DNA of 64,000 nt, from assembly GCA_010093485.1 (NCBI GenBank), contig MU001503.1:1385132-1449131 (forward strand), given 5' to 3'. Below are positions 43,959-56,100 of the stretch, in pieces (the first letter of the stretch is position 1; every line of letters begins with the position of its first letter). This DNA is from Karstenula rhodostoma CBS 690.94 (Eukaryota; Ascomycota; Dothideomycetes; Pleosporales; Didymosphaeriaceae). The notes beneath the pieces are model-generated. The model worked only from the letters and a program-made list of their open reading frames with translations. It was not told where the DNA came from and did no database searches. A program made the position numbers and the translations under genes.

Positions 43959-45923
43959 TCAACCCAGTCTTATCCGTTGCCATGTCGAGAGCACCTTGTT
44001 CTCAGGATCAATCACATAGGAAGCCACCGCCACACGCTCCCAATAACCCCCCATCTGCTGTATTATTAACAGATGCTGCGTCACAGCTGCCGCACCAGAC
44101 ATCCCACTGCGCCCCTGGTTCCCCCGTGCCGTCCGATGAAAGTGAATCGCAAGAAACTCATCTCCAGCCCGCAGTTCCCCCGCCGTAGTCATGGATGCCG
44201 AAACCACACACGTCCCTTCTCCAAGCGGCAGACAGAACATCTGTATTTGACCTTCACCGGGGCAGTACGAAGCCCGAGTGACGTGCGCTTCCACGTCCAG
44301 AAAAATACTAGGCTCCTTGTGCGTGAGAAGCCACTCATACCGCCCCTGCATGTCCCCCCAGCTCATCGCCCCACCATCCGTGAGCAGAAACGATATCCCC
44401 AGCGCGCCCTCATTCACGCTTGGATCTCGCGGCCGCTCGATCCTCCGCGCCGTCCGCACGACATCAACGTCTGTATACTCGCCGGGCCACGTAACACTCC
44501 CGTACCACCCCGTCCACGACCAGCTCGGAAACCCCTCGCGCCGCAGCGACGGCGCGTGCAAGTCCCAGCGCAGACTCTCCGCAAAACACGGCAGCGCGCG
44601 TTTGGAATTCGTCGTCATCAAGCTAGTCCCGCCGGGTGCGGGTGTCGTCTTCGCGAACGGGATGCCGTGGACGTGGCACATGGGATTTATCATTTTTTCA
44701 AACGCGCGGAAGATGCCGAGGACGCCGTTGAGGATGTCGGAGGGGTGGGAGAGGCGGCGTGCCGAGTACTCGGTGATGCGGGGGTAGATGTCCCAGGGGT
44801 CGACGCCGCAGCCGTTGAGGGGGAAGAGGCCCATGCGGCCGGCTGCGCGGTATCGTTTGTGGAGGTAGGGCTTGGAGGGCGCGTGCATTTTCTTGAAGGA
44901 GGAGACGGGTATGGAGAGCATTTCGGCGCTGTAGCCGCCCTGGCATTCGAAATGGAGTTGGTCGTCGGTGAAGACTAGTCGGCGGGTGGATAGGAGGCCT
45001 TCTTGGTAGGTCCAGGCTCGCGATATCCATCTGCAATGGCTAGGGTGTAGTTCGGGTTTGGGTATTGCGCACACGCGCTCGTCACCGATGAGGACTGAGG
45101 AGGTTGGTTTGCGGTAGCTTTGGTCGACGCCTGGGAGGCCGTAGTGAGCATTCGTGCCGGCAGCTGCGATGATGGTGACGGCGGCTTGTTGGTAGATAAT
45201 GTCCATCTGTTGTAGTTGGTCGTTGAGGTCGTTGGTGTCGTTCTGGTGGATGCAATATTTGTCCACCCATAACCACCGATGACCAAGATTCCGAGTCGCG
45301 ACGATGGCGTCTCGTATCGTCTTTGGGTACGCATGGGCCCCTTGTGTAGATGGTTCTTCCTCGCCCCATACGTAGCTTAACGCAACATACGGCTCGTCGC
45401 TTCTTGCTTGCACCACGGCGCCAGTAGAGCAATCGATCAGTCGGAAATTCTGAATCACATACCCTTTGCCACCACTACAGTTATCGCCGTGAAGCTCCGT
45501 GCAAACCCGCAGCCACTCCTTCGCCCGCTCAAAGTCGATCGACGGCTGGACGTACTTCAGCCAGCGTGGCGGCTCGCCGATGTGTGCGGCGAGGTAAGGG
45601 ACACTCTCAGGCGGCGGCCCGCTTTCCGCAGTCGACAGCACGATAAGTCGGTGGTCCAGGATCTGGAACAGCTTATCGGGTGCGGATCTGGTCTTTATGG
45701 AAAACAAGAAGTACGGTTGCTCGTCTCTGGGTTGTATTGAAGGATTGCGTGACAGGAGGTTGACGAGGAAGCCACAGAAATTGCAGGTATCTGGATGCCA
45801 GTCTTTAATTGGTCCGAGAGGAAGCCTGGGATGTGTCGACGAGCGTACGCCGGCGATGTCGAGGGTTTTGCATCGGGAACAGAGGCCGGGTTGCTCTTCA
45901 ACTGAGTTGGCCATCTCCAGCAT
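43959..45923 (-). CDS. HET-domain (heterokaryon incompatibility) protein
   Basis: Intronless protein of 654 residues. HET proteins trigger cell death when genetically different fungal cells fuse, and they may act in wider non-self recognition. The N-terminus carries a cysteine pattern typical of the family (LCSRCKTLDI, then DTCNFCGFL). The HET domain (PF06985) starts at about residue 188 with YVALSYVWGEEE and continues with HRWLWVDKYCIHQNDTNDLN, DIIYQQAAVTIIAAAG and SRAWTYQEGLLSTRRLVFTD. The C-terminal half has the usual FPSWSWTGWYG block. No partner domain (NACHT, ankyrin, WD40) is attached. Start: ATG 45923; a second ATG lies three codons on. The frame is intact over the whole length. Confidence 0.93.
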   Translation of the reverse strand: MLEMANSVEEQPGLCSRCKTLDIAGVRSSTHPRLPLGPIKDWHPDTCNFCGFLVNLLSRNPSIQPRDEQPYFLFSIKTRSAPDKLFQILDHRLIVLSTAESGPPPESVPYLAAHIGEPPRWLKYVQPSIDFERAKEWLRVCTELHGDNCSGGKGYVIQNFRLIDCSTGAVVQARSDEPYVALSYVWGEEEPSTQGAHAYPKTIRDAIVATRNLGHRWLWVDKYCIHQNDTNDLNDQLQQMDIIYQQAAVTIIAAAGTNAHYGLPGVDQSYRKPTSSVLIGDERVCAIPKPELHPSHCRWISRAWTYQEGLLSTRRLVFTDDQLHFECQGGYSAEMLSIPVSSFKKMHAPSKPYLHKRYRAAGRMGLFPLNGCGVDPWDIYPRITEYSARRLSHPSDILNGVLGIFRAFEKMINPMCHVHGIPFAKTTPAPGGTSLMTTNSKRALPCFAESLRWDLHAPSLRREGFPSWSWTGWYGSVTWPGEYTDVDVVRTARRIERPRDPSVNEGALGISFLLTDGGAMSWGDMQGRYEWLLTHKEPSIFLDVEAHVTRASYCPGEGQIQMFCLPLGEGTCVVSASMTTAGELRAGDEFLAIHFHRTARGNQGRSGMSGAAAVTQHLLIIQQMGGYWERVAVASYVIDPENKVLSTWQRIRLG

Positions 45924-46390
45924 GTATCGAGTCTTACATCCGTCTGGCAATATACGGTTTGCAAATTACTCGATCCTGGCATATTCAGGGCAAGATCCAG
46001 GGTGCTCGGGAGGCTGATTTGCGGCGTGCCAGCGTTTGAGAGCACAGCCTAACGCTGGCCTCTCCAGATGTTGCAGTGCTTGGAATATCGAGGTAGGAAG
46101 AAGCTGTCGTTGCACGTCTACAGGCGCAGTAAAGCGACGCTCAGGGTTCCACAAGCCCCGCTCAGTACACACTAGAGCTGCAAGTGCTGGGTGCTGAAGT
46201 CAGGCGAGCCAATCACCGGTGCCGTGATCACGCCCGCGTTACATCTTCCACTGTTTTTGAATATAGTTACTATGTATTTTATTATCGTCATGAGCCGTAT
46301 ACTTTCATGTCCTCGTAAATAAACAGCCGTTGTGTATCCTCCCATCCAGTATTACCGTTCCACCACATCCATCCCAGCCAGGAATTCCCA
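45924..46390. other. Intergenic stretch between HET gene and repeat-protein gene
   Basis: 467 bases holding the HET promoter and the 3' flank of the next minus-strand gene. No element is supportable. Confidence 0.4.
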
Positions 46391-49300
46391 TTAAAAAAGC
46401 GTATCCTTCTTCTTGATGGCATCCCAGTCCGTCGCCTGTCCCTCTCCTAGGTGCACCCCAGGGATGGTGCTGCTTCCGTCTGTGCCACCATGCCCGTCAC
46501 CATACTTCTCCGTGTTCATGGGTAAACCCGTGCGCGGCTCCGTCACGGTGTGGGACCTGGTCTGCCTACAAGAACAATAAAGTTAGATCTAAATCAAATC
46601 ATTGGGGAGGGTGGAGTGGGAACTTACTGGTCGCCGCTGACGAAGTTAGGATCCCCAATCGGGCCATCAATGCCAATGTGCTCGCGCTTGCCGACCGGTT
46701 CATGGGTGTGCGTGTCGTACGCGGGATGGTTTGCGGGAGGCTCCTTGTGCAGGACACTGCGCCCCTTCTTCTCCGCGAGATAGCGTCCTTCATGTTCGTC
46801 GTGGTCTGCAGCCGCAAGACCGGCACCGGCAGCGCCCACACCCACAGCGCCCGCAGCGTACTCCTTCGAATGGCGCGGGCTGTCGCGGGACCCACGCGGA
46901 CTCGTCTCCCCGCTGCCGCTGCGCGAGCTGTCCTTGTCCTTCTTGTTCAGGAAGGTAAAGATGCGGTGTTTCTTCTCCTTGCCATGGGGACTCTTGTTGC
47001 CCTCGGCCTCGGGCGATCCATCGGGGTACTCTCGCTGCCCCGCCGGAACCATGAATGTCGTACTCGCGGCCTGCTGCTCGCGCTCCCTCTCACGCTTGTC
47101 GAGTTCCTTCGCGTGCTCGCGCTCCTTGTGCTCCGCCTCCTTCGCGTGCTTCTTCTCCGCAGCTGCGACCAACTTGTCGTGGTGCTTTTGATCGGCGGCC
47201 GCGGCCTTCTGCGAAGCCTTCTGCGAAGCCTTCTGCTGCTCCTCAAAGGCTTTTTGTTGTTCCTTGAGCTGGTGCTCGTGCTCTTTCTGTGCATCGTGCT
47301 GCGAGAGACCGTACGCGCCTGCGCCCGCGGCGGCCACGGCGCCGGTACCGAGGGCGGCGTTGCGTTTGGTGTGGTCTTCTTTCTGGGAGGGGTCCTGGGG
47401 CGGATACGAGCCGGTTTGTGACTGGTTTTGCGAGTAGGGGGCTGTGGATGGTTGTTGGTATCCCTGAGCGACAGACGATTGCTGAGGCTGGGAGTGGTCG
47501 CGGGTAGCGGCGTATGCTCCTGCGCCTAGGGCTCCTGCTCCACCGCCGACGGCGGCGTCGCGACCGTAGTGGTGCTGGCTCTGGGGTACACTGGCTTGCT
47601 GGGAGGAAGACGAGGGATCATACCGCTGTTCGTCCAAATCGTGTCCTCTAGAGATAGCTTGTGTATGCTCTAGCTGGTGGTCACGGTTGGCAGCATAAGC
47701 CCCTGCGCCTGCGGTCCCAAGCCCACCGACGACCGCGGCATCGCGACCGTAGTGGTGTTGGTCTTGAGAAGGCGTGGCAGATGCCGTAGTAGTACCAGTT
47801 GATCCGGGGGCGTGAGCACCACGAGCTGAAGGGTCGTAACGCTGCTCGTTCATAGAAGCACTAGGCTGCGTGCTGGGATGCTCGCCGTACGACTTTGCAA
47901 CTTCGTAAGCTCCATATCCAGCGGCACCTGCACCGCCTGCGACGGCAGCATCGCGACCGTAGTGGTGTTGCTGCTTGCGAGCTTCCTCCTCAGGAACAGC
48001 CTTCTGCTTCTGCTGGTCAGGAAGCACTCTGGGGTCCACAATATTCGCAACATCACTCTTGTGCGGTCCTACAGTCGAAGGCGCAGGGTCCTCGACCGTG
48101 GGGGCAGCGTGGTGGTGCTTTTGCAGCTCAGGGTCGGGCTGTACCCTCGGGTCAAGCACATTGGCGACATTGCTCTTGTGAGGTCCGACGGTGGACGATG
48201 CTGGACCGGAATCTGGCTCAGCGTCTCGCTGGCTAGCGTACAGGCCCGCGGTTGTGGCAGCACCAGCACCGACAAGTGCGGCGTCGCGGCCATAGTGGTG
48301 CTGCGAGTCAGATTTGACGTCCTGTCCGGCCAAGGGGTATTCCTTGTTTGACAGTTCACGGCTTCCAGGGGCCTCTTGAGTGGCAGGCCGAGAGGATCCG
48401 ATCGCGCCGCCAGTGAGAGCAGCGTTACGCGGGCTACGGGTTTCTGAGGTCGTAGGATCATATCTTTGTTCTGAGAAGCCACCCCTAGGCGTGGAATCAA
48501 CGCGGGGATCCACTCTGGTGTGAGTATACGGGTTCGGCTCGTCAGGGAAGATGTCGCTGCCCACATCTGCGGACTCCTTCTCGTGATGCTTTCCTGCCGC
48601 ATAGGCGCCTGCTCCAGCAACCCCCAAACCCCCTGCAATTGCGGCATCTCTTCCATGATGATGCTCTGACGTAGGCTGTCCTACAGATCGAGCCTGGGGT
48701 TCGTCTAGAGAGCCCGTGTGGCGCAGTTCGGGTTCCCCAAATGCAGATGGATTCGTCTCCGTGGTCGGCTTGCTCTGAAGGTACGAAGATGCATTCGACT
48801 CCTCGAGTGGGGTTGGGCTAGGAAACTCTCCGGGAATGTGCAGCTTGGGGTCTGTCCTGTTCGCAGTGTCTGTTGCATGAGGCCCTGAGGTGAATAAGAG
48901 ACCACGGTCCCCGGGGGACTTTTCGTGGTGCGTATCACAAGGATCTCCCCCATATTGATGGCCGCGTCCGTCATGCGTATGGGTCCAGCCGTGCTCATCT
49001 GCCGCTGCTCTCGCACCAGCCAACGCTTCAGGGTTCGCATATTGACTGGTCGGCTGAGATGTCTGGGTGTGATGATGCTTCGCTGCCTCGTAGGCACCCA
49101 CTCCGGCTGCTCCCAAGCCCCCGCCAACCGCAGCATCTCTTCCGTAATGATGCTCGGGTGCAGACTGCTGCTCTACTGTACGATCCTGAAGATTCGTCTC
49201 GATACTGCCATCGTTTTGGGGGACGGCTGAAGTCGCGGCTGCGGCGGCAGCAGCACCAGCTAGACCCTCACGGCCTTGGCCTTCTGAAAGTCCAGCTTCT

Positions 49301-50163
49301 CTCTCCTTGGTGCCAGGTTGCCGTGCACTGGTACCGGTGCCCGTCTGCGGTGTTTGATGCGCGACACCGCCAGCAAGTGGGAACGACCGACCAGAGTCCG
49401 GCGGTACCTCAGACTCTTGCCTCTGAAGGTTGATCTGCGGAGGCTTACCGGCAGAAATGTAGCTTGAATCCTCAGGCTGAGTCCGCGACCCGTGTTCTGC
49501 CAATGCTCCTGCACCTAGCGCACCGGTGCCAGCCGACACGCCCTGTTGGAGACGCGATCCCTGGCCGTCCGCTTTTGTACCTGTCAGATCTCCACCTGCT
49601 CCCGGCTGGTTGCTTCCAAGCTGATTCTGCTCGAACGGGTTGTTGTTCGGCCGTGCGGCGTGAGTATCCTCTGCGCCTTGTGGGAAACCAATGACGCCGG
49701 ACTTGATGCTCGCATTGCTCATACTCTCATTTGGACCTGGGCGAAACTGGTTGGGGTGCAAACTTGGTGGGTGGCTTGGCGCTGTTGAGGGCGCTGCGCT
49801 GGTGGAAGAGGGCTGCGATACATTTGGAGTGTTGGACAATTGTGGTGTATGTTCGGTGCCTTTGGCGAATTGGTCGTAGATGGGATGGTGCCTGGTGAGG
49901 GTGAGCACTGCTGATAACTTGATAAGAAATGTTTCTAACGTACTCGCCCGATACTCCAGTGGACTTGTTTGTACCTGTCGAGGGACTGCCCTCGCCAGCC
50001 AATCCTCCCATTTTGGAGCGGTCGAACTCAGCAGTGGTAGGAGTGTCGTGTCGACCTTGAGCGGCGTCGCCCTCCTTTTCTTGGCCGTGAGACCTGCCGT
50101 TGTCAGTAAGGCGGTCCACGTTCCTCGGATGCACACTTACAGGATGTTCTTGATCTTCTCCAT
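46391..50163 (-). CDS. Large hydrophilic protein with HHYGRDAA glycine-rich repeats
   Basis: Four exons on the minus strand, 50141-50163, 49944-50093, 46628-49891 and 46391-46565. Introns are 47-62 nt with GT...AG ends, and the product is 1203 residues. The protein opens MEKIKNIL and is polar, rich in Gln, His, Ser, Pro and Gly. Six copies of HH(Y/H)GRDAA followed by a Gly/Ala segment such as GGLGAAGVGAYEA lie at about 49087-49155, 48597-48665, 48233-48303, 47900-47970, 47701-47760 and 47505-47575. Two looser copies start RNAAL. Between them runs a repeated TVGPHKSDVANIVDPRV-type block. Near the end is a Lys/Glu/Gln coiled coil (EHEHQLKEQQKAFEEQQKA), a basic stretch and a conserved-looking C-terminus (GVHLGEGQATDWDAIKKKDT). 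The Gly/Ala units could form glycine-zipper amphipathic helices that touch membranes. I know no function. Confidence 0.85.
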
Positions 50164-52266
50164 GGTGCCTTTTTGGGGTATCTCAGCAACCAAATGTAGA
50201 AAGAGCACGGATGAGTATCGCGTAGTTGTTACTGAAAGTAGAATCGAATGGATTGGCGAAGCTCAATTAATACGGTGGGGTTGTTGCAGCGTGCGCGAAC
50301 GGTCATTGATGTCATACACTGTAGCTAGCTGCAGGCAGGCGCACCCCGCTAAGGGTCATTGGAAGGACAAAGAGCCACCACGCTCGAAACGATGACATGT
50401 GGGTTGTAAACTGGTTTTGGGGGGCTCTAGAAGCGTCAAGACTCGTCAAGCTCAGTTCAGCGCGGCATTGCGAGATGGTGCTGGCGGTGCATCGAAGGTG
50501 GGCCTGCTTGAGCAGCGCACCAGGGGTTTTCACATACGCAGGCGTCACAATGGCTGAAGCCCAGCAGAGGGGCATGAACAGGGCATCGACGCTAGGAAGG
50601 GCAGCTGATGGATTGCTGTACGTTTGTGGCGTATGCAGGAGGGGATGTCGCCATGTCGCGATGCCGCTGTGGAGAGCCATCACGGTGCGATGACGCGCAC
50701 GCAGGGATCGCCGGACTACCCCACACCACACTGCAGCGCAATCCGGGCAAACATAGGCACATGTTCACGCATTTCTATGACATGCCGGTGGTGGCATGGA
50801 GAGGCGGGCGGACACACAGCGTCAGAAAGAACAGAAGGCAGCCAGAAGGCCTGCAGAACCATGGCTGCAAGCGCTGCTGAGTATGCGGGCGGAAAACGGA
50901 CTGCGACTCCGGGTCATGTGACTGCCGGTCCCCCGCCGAAGTCGTCTCAAGAGCCGCGCGCTCCCACCTCCCACGCCGCTGGGACAAACGACGGATGGCT
51001 GCTTCTGTGCCCTCAGGTTTCAACACTATTTGCACCGCGCTGCGCTGCTCGCTCCGACAGACTCTCCGTTGGGCGTCCCCTGCTCTTGGAGGGGGGGAAA
51101 TGGCGCAGCTGGGACGACTTGCAGCAAGTGAGGCGGCCGTTTGTTCCCTAACGCTGCAGGCCCAGGCCCCAGCCCGAGGATGGATGGAGGATGCAATGCT
51201 CCCACGCGCCGAGTCGGAGGAACTGCAGGCTCACGTCAATTGCCTCGCCTTGCCGCAGGGCATGTAGCCATTATTCACGGAGAAATACCGTACGGCGTGT
51301 ACTGTGGTTGCGGCCATAAGTTTGGGCAGTGGGGCGATGCGCCACCCCGACAGAACAGAACATGCCAGACCCCCCTAGTACTATCGGAATAACGCTAATT
51401 ATTTCTGTACGCGTATTTTATATACAAATTAGAAATCCTAGCAATCCCTTCTAGCCTTTCTATATATTTTACGGATGACAAATTAATATATCTATTGCTA
51501 AGAAACCGCCAAAAACACCCTCCCCGGCGGACCCACTGCCCAAACTTATGGCTGCAACCACAGTACAGATGCAGAGCAGCCGGGCGGACGAGACTGGGCG
51601 CATTTCGTTGATTGATGCTGTCCATGTTGAAAGAACGGGTGACCTCCAGCGCTCGGCCTATACACGCCGCAGTGCTCCACCGCTCGCCCTCGCGCCTCCA
51701 CGCCCGCCGTCATCACTGAGCGAGTGGGAGCGACGCTCGCCTGCCGACCGCCCGCGTGCCCTGTCCGCCTGCCTGCCTCTCTGCCCGTAACAGCGCACCC
51801 TCACGACCTCTATCGGCACCGTACCCACCGTACCCACTATACTGTTCCCAGGCCAAGTCCGGTACACACCCACGCCGAACTGCGAACAAACGCCTTCGCC
51901 GTCTTCCGCTCCACACTTCCACCTCGCACCGCTCGCGACTTCCCCAGACTCTGCCTCTGCCTCCTCGAATGCGCCTCCCAGAATAGTCAGGTGTCACAAT
52001 CAGGAACCCGCCGAGAACACCATCGCCAGCACCACCCAGGCCCACGACCACCCAGGATCACGTCGTCCGCTTAGCACTTCGCTGTCAATCTTGGTGCGCA
52101 CCCACCACCAAGTGCAACCGTCTGGTCGACCACGTCTGCAATTGCAATCTCCCGCACCCTCTTCAATTGACGACGCCGCCGCTGCCGCTGCCGCTGCCGC
52201 CGCCCTCGTCGACCTCCACCTCAACCTCCACCTCAACCCTGACCACGCCGCTGCCCCCGCCACACA
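50164..52266. other. Intergenic stretch (2.1 kb) containing a MITE
   Basis: Lies between the starts of two divergent genes. Apart from the MITE at 51302-51563 it holds C/T-rich promoter-like sequence at about 51660-52260 and no convincing gene. Confidence 0.4.
51302..51563. mobile_element. Non-autonomous DNA transposon (MITE) with 32-bp TIRs
   Basis: Left terminus 51302-51333 starts ctgtggttgcggccataagt. The right terminus 51532-51563 is its inverse complement with one mismatch in 32. Both ends are flanked by TA (51300-51301 and 51564-51565), as for a TA target-site duplication. The 262-bp element has no ORF and an AT-rich core at about 51380-51500. Size, TIRs and TA flanks fit a deletion derivative of a Tc1/mariner-type (Fot1/pogo-like) element; the superfamily is inferred. 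Near-perfect ends suggest fairly recent movement. Confidence 0.85.
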
Positions 52267-53164
52267 ATGCCTCTCCGGTCGCGCCTGCGTCGCGCCTTCA
52301 CCCGCGGCTCCCACGAGGATCCGCAGATTGTCAAAGGCAAAAAGTCCAAGAACTGCGACCCCAATGTCTACCAGCCCGGCGAGAAGATGCCGCCGCTCAA
52401 GTACCGCCGGCCCGTCGCACCCGAGCACAAAGCACATCTCGAGTCGTTCGACTGGGCAAAGGCATGGCGCAGAAAGAGCACCGCGAGCATATACTCGCCC
52501 ATGGGGTCCCGCATGCCCTCGAGGAAAAGCAGCTTCTCGTCGTTCCGCACACGGAGGAGTGTCCGCAGCGTGCACGGCCGGCGCAGCCAGAGCAAGCCCC
52601 GCCGCGGTGACGACTACCGGGAAAACGACAGCGGCATCGGGGCCAGCTTAAACGACGACCACCAGCTGATAGAGGACAGCGACGACGAGGGCGACATCAC
52701 GAATGGTGAGTCTGGAGCATGCATCGCACACCGCACCACGCCCATGCTAACTGTGTCTAGTCGGCCTCTCGCGAAACCCCACCGAAGACCCCAAGCGCCC
52801 CCGCAAGTCGTCCAGCATCCACCGGCGCTCCATGTCGGTAGCATCCGACGGCTCGCGCCCGTCCACCGCCGACCGCGTCCGGCGCCCCAGCGCCGCCACC
52901 GAAACTCCCTTCGACCCGGAAGACCTCGAGGCCGCGCTCCAAAAAACCACCCTCGACACCACCCACGAGGAGAGCGAGCGCAGCGGCACCACCAGTCCAG
53001 CCAACCCCTCGGACGCGCCACAGTCGCCCGTCCGGCCCATGCCCGAGCCCGAACAGGGGCCCGAGTTCTACGACCGTCTGCGGCCCCGCGAACGCCTCAT
53101 CGCCTTCAACGACGACCACACCTTTGAAAGTATTTCTGACACGCCCCGGAGAGGCACGTACTGA
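52267..53164 (+). CDS. Basic, Ser/Arg-rich protein of unknown function
   Basis: Two exons, 52267-52705 and 52761-53164, with a 55-nt intron (gtgagt...tctag) in phase 1, give 280 residues. The N-terminus is strongly basic (MPLRSRLRRAFTRGSHEDPQ). A likely conserved block follows (CDPNVYQPGEKMPPLKYRRP, then HLESFDWAKAWRRKSTASIY). Next come Ser/Arg-rich stretches with RRxS-type sites (RTRRSVRSVHGRRSQSKPRR) and a second basic/Ser region (KRPRKSSSIHRRSMSVASDG). The C-terminal motif GPEFYDRLRPRERLIAFNDD looks conserved. No membrane helix is present. It is probably a disordered, phosphorylated regulatory or scaffold protein. I do not recognise it. Confidence 0.78.
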
Positions 53165-56100
53165 GCTCACACTGCTCAGAAACCTCGATTGAGACGCCAC
53201 GCCCGCGGCTGCGCTGGACCAGCACGAGCTAGACACGAATTGTACATAATTGCGCTTTTGCTTGCATCTTGCATTGGATTGGACTGGATTGGGTTTGGGT
53301 TTGGCTTGAATGGAACTGGGCTTGGTTGGATTGCTTGGCTCCCTACATATTCTGCATTAGCCGACGGCGTTATCACGGTGGGCAGCTACCCTACCCTGCC
53401 CTGCCTGGAGGAGTTCTGGGCGGCTGTTTTGCATACAGTTATTTCCATTTTGCTTTTTTTACTTTTGGGACCTAAAAGGATGGGGAAGATGGGGCTGAGC
53501 AAAGTACCATGTAACCCTGCTTGCGTACAAGGGCTGAATTGAATTGAATTGAATTGAATTGAATTGAATTGAATCGAAGCGTTACAAACTCCTAATCCTT
53601 CTAACGCGAGATAATTGCTGTGATACTCCAGTCTCTTCTGCTCTGAGCGCGACTGGAACTGAACTGGAACCTCTTGCTGTGCGGGAGTAGTAGATATGAG
53701 TGTTTTTTCTTTCCGATGAGAGATACTTGCTGTGGTGTCCCACGCTTCGTCTTTGCTTGTTGAAATCGTTGTGGTTTTTTGGAGGTGGAGGACGGTGTAG
53801 GGATGGAAGGTGGTGGTGATGGTTTTGCGGGCGAAGGGTGGTTGTGTAGGGGTGTGGGAATACGTACCTGTCAGGTGAAGAGGGGAGGAGGGTGACTGGG
53901 TGGTGTGGAAATCATGGGTCAAGTGGGCGGTTGGTTGTTGGGAGAGGGTGGGAGAGGGTGAGGTGGCGACGGGGAATTTGGATGGTGGGTGGACGTCGTT
54001 CGTTCGCATACGTTTCTGTAAGTGCTTTGTATGAGGACGATGTATGGGGACGGTGTATGAGGACAATGCATCCCCGGCCCGACGACGACAGTTACGCGCG
54101 CTGGCCATCTCACGACTACACTACAACACCCCGCCTAACCACTTCCTTCGCCCTCACCCCGCTGCTACCCCCCTGTCTGACACGAACCTTCGGCCCGCCC
54201 ACCCAGCAAGCACAGCTACACTTGCGCTCACGCAGGTACCCGCCCGCCCCAACGTCCTGGTCAAACGCGGCTCCAGCTGCATGTTCGCTCGCGAACGCCC
54301 AAGACAGGAGAACCGCACCGATGGGGGCGTACGCCGAGACTGCAGCGCTGGAGCTGGAAACTGGGGCAGCTTACCATCACCTCAGCTGAGAGCACGGGGA
54401 GCCGCCTGGGCCGTTGGGGGGTAGCACGAGCTGTGGGAGGTAGGTAGCTACGGCAGATGGGGTGGGTTGTTTTCGGGTCGGGTCGGGGCGTGGCGTGGGA
54501 GCGGGATGGGTGCGAGACAGTGGAGGAGGCCTTGGTAAGGGTTGTCGAGTCTGCGGCCGTTTGGGGACAGGAGTCCCGACAAGGAGCTCGCGAGCGGAGA
54601 GGCAGTGGCGCGGTGAGAAGGCCGTGATGCCGTCTCAGACGTACCTGACATTGTTGGTTCCAGCGTGGTAGGGACCGTGGTTGTTCTGCGTGGAGAAGCT
54701 CGCGGCGTACGTAGGGCTGCGGGAGACGGGTGGAGTGGAAGAGCTGCGGGGCCAGGACCGGGCTGGAGGTCGTGCTGATCCAGAATCCTGATCTTGAAAT
54801 ACAGCGAGTCGTCGGCATGGAGTCGTCCAATCAGTGTGCGTGGTCGCTGAAGCCATGTCGTATTGCACAGTAGTGCGCGCTTAGGGAAGCTGTCAGGTGC
54901 TGAAGGGGAAGTCGATTCCTGCGCTGGAAGCCGAGTGTGTTGGGGTGCATGGGAAACATGTTTCTCATGCAAATGTTAGAAGCGCGTGGGCGATGGGGTG
55001 TACCAAAGGGGCGGCAACGGTGGCCGTGGCCGCTCTTATGCCTGTCTCTGGGGGGAGAGAATCGCGATGGTCGACGAGGAGGGAAGGAGGTTCCTGGGGG
55101 ATCTCACTGGTTTGGGGCGTCGGCATGATGTTGCGGAAGCTGAGCGGATGTGCCACCCCGAGCCTCTCGTCTCTCTGCGACATGAAGTCAGCCTTCAGGA
55201 ACAGTGCCTGCTGCGTGACCAGCCGGCGCCTAAACAGGCCACACTAAAACGATGGTGCGGCCATAACAGGATACCAGATCCATTCCCAGACGGTGGAGAT
55301 GCTGCTGTCGTCAGTCATATGCGCGTCTTGCTACCGCTGACCGTGTCGTCGGCCATGAGGTTATCGCTGCCTCAACAATGTACCTGTCGGCGTCACACGC
55401 CAAAGATCGAGACCAAGCGACGGAACGACGAGCAGTCGTCCGACCGTTCTGCCATGACGATGGGTACTGGCACTTGGCCTCTTCAGGCCGCGGAATGCCG
55501 CAAGAAGCTGTGATGTCGGAGCCTTCGCCGGTTGCTCGACTCGAGATAATCCATCAACAGCGAGCGGACCTCGACGTTTCGGCTTCGGAATCCGACGGAG
55601 CTTCGCGCAGCAGGGGTACGAGCAGCGACGAGAGGCTCGACGCCAGTCTGATGCAGCGGACGCTCTCAGTGCTGTCCTCGAAGCGGAGACGCGCTGCTGT
55701 CGTGATCCAGGACAGCCCACAACGGGACGCACCTACCACTGTGCCCACATCATCTCCTGTGTCGTCCACCCAGGTCGTCTGATATCAAGCTCCGCCAGCC
55801 CACTCGCCTCCACAGCGTTGCGTCGATGCATGCACAAGGACAGTGCGTACATTAGCTCGATACGCGTGCTCACGGTTCATCAGTGTGCCCTTGCCGAGAG
55901 GAGATGCGTGAGGACGTTGTCAACGGTGAGCCCGAGCCAGAAGCGACGCCTGCTGCATAGTGCTCTTGGTTGGGTGATCGCTGCCTCAATCAGACTATAC
56001 GTTTCAAGGTAAGCGCGGTGTTTAAGACTCACGACGTTGGTAGAGCACTGAAGAAAACATCGGCTTCTTCCATCGGATCTTGGAAATGTGTGTGCGAGTC

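Noticed and set aside
46678..47421. 247-codon plus-strand frame rich in Leu/Val/Arg
   Set aside because: It is antisense to the repeat protein, whose spliced frame, repeats and C-terminus are far stronger.
53386..54108. 240-codon minus-strand frame
   Set aside because: It reads through the GAATT microsatellite (FNSIQFNSIQF) and is Thr/Ser/Pro-rich without structure; probably non-coding. Overlapping frames at 54450-54870 were equally inconclusive.
55378..55782. 134-codon plus-strand frame
   Set aside because: The second half looks mildly protein-like, but there is no domain, no splice support and no conserved start; too weak to list as a gene.
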